A stretch of 14,257 nucleotides of DNA from CAYPXN01 sp964414715 (GTDB taxonomy: Bacteria; UBA10199; JADFYH01): positions 1 through 14,257 of the forward strand of contig CAYPXN010000085.1 in NCBI GenBank assembly GCA_964414715.1. Reading direction: 5' to 3'. Below are positions 13,838 through 14,257 of this stretch, in pieces. The notes beneath the pieces are model-generated. The model made no database searches, had not been told where the DNA came from, and saw only the letters and a program-made list of their open reading frames with translations. How positions within the stretch are numbered: position 1 is the first letter of the stretch; each line of letters begins with the position of its first letter. The translations under genes were made by a program, and so were the position numbers.

Positions 13838-14257
13838 TTAAATTTTACTGAGCAAGGTATAAAGGTCTCGAACCTGTTTTTCAGTTTTGTCTAGAGTGGA
13901 AGAGTTGTCGATCACCCAGTCTGCCACTTTAAGTTTTTCTTCCAAAGGCGCTTGGGAGTTGAGACGTTCTCTGATTTCCTCATCGGAAAGAGCGTTTCTT
14001 AATTTGAGCCTTTGGGATTGTTGTTCTGGCGTGGCTTTTACAACAATGAGGCCATCGTAATATTTGTAGAAACCGGTTTCGACCAATAACGCAGCATCTA
14101 CAATACATAATTGGTGATTCAGTTTGCCCGCCTCTTTTATTTTATGAAGGATGGCTTTTCGAACAGCAGGGTGAACCAGGCTTTCAAGAAGTTGTCGTTT
14201 CTCGGTATCTTTAAATACAATTTCTCCAAGCTTTTTACCGCCCATGTGCTGGTGGTC
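13838..14257 (-). CDS. coaE: Dephospho-CoA kinase, C-terminal part (cut by window edge)
   Basis: The frame is open to the right edge, so only the last 139 residues are present and the N-terminal ATP-binding P-loop is outside the window. Visible family blocks are LVHPAVRKAI, the Walker-B-like VDAALLVETGFYKYYD, the lid region LRNALSDEEIRERLNSQAPL with its Arg residues, and ADWVIDNSS near the end. Known: CoaE phosphorylates the 3'-hydroxyl of dephospho-CoA, the last step of coenzyme A synthesis. The internal ATG at 14245 is not the start because homology continues upstream (DHQH). It is convergent with the lipoprotein gene, leaving a 50-base gap with no clear terminator. Confidence 0.95.
   Translation of the reverse strand, partial: DHQHMGGKKLGEIVFKDTEKRQLLESLVHPAVRKAILHKIKEAGKLNHQLCIVDAALLVETGFYKYYDGLIVVKATPEQQSQRLKLRNALSDEEIRERLNSQAPLEEKLKVADWVIDNSSTLDKTEKQVRDLYTLLSKI

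Overview
This is an ordinary chromosomal stretch from a diderm (Gram-negative) bacterium of moderately low G+C. Three lipoproteins without an Asp at +2, a bifunctional PBP1A and a TatB/TatC pair all point to a cell with a periplasm and outer membrane. The membrane heterodisulfide-reductase-like Fe-S oxidoreductase at the left edge and the rpsO-pnp-dut order would suit a deltaproteobacterial or Bdellovibrionota-like lineage. That placement is inference from gene content only. I see no tRNA, rRNA, CRISPR array, insertion sequence, phage gene or attachment site, and no gene-free stretch longer than 300 bases.

Layout, left to right. (1) 1-997, minus: the N-terminal part of a membrane Fe-S oxidoreductase (probably ETF:quinone oxidoreductase type), with an apparent one-base frameshift near its start. 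(2) 1133-2161, plus: a YjbQ/UPF0047 enzyme and a LemA protein in one likely operon. (3) 2158-5998, minus: a tight operon of PBP1A, a TatB-type subunit and TatC, reading toward lemA and overlapping its end. (4) 6171-6918, plus: two small proline-rich lipoproteins that look like relatives, separated by a strong terminator. (5) 6919-8335, minus: a secreted PAP2 phosphatase overlapping a CTP-dependent phytol/dolichol-kinase-like membrane protein. (6) 8405-9571, plus: a divergent CaCA-type cation exchanger whose promoter seems to produce a leaderless mRNA. (7) 9670-12846, plus: rpsO, pnp and dut, with hairpins in both gaps and in the rpsO leader. (8) 12951-13787, plus: a lipoprotein of unknown function with two similar beta-rich halves. 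(9) 13838-14257, minus: the C-terminal part of dephospho-CoA kinase, cut by the right edge.

The genes fall into envelope work (PBP1A, Tat export, lipoproteins, lipid phosphatase and kinase, exchanger) and core RNA/nucleotide work (S15, PNPase, dUTPase, CoaE). I found no clear new defence or mobile system. The points most worth a second look are the frameshift at the left edge, the Pro-rich lipoprotein pair with its upstream palindrome, the overlapping lipid phosphatase/kinase pair, the apparently leaderless exchanger mRNA, and the structured RNA around rpsO-pnp.
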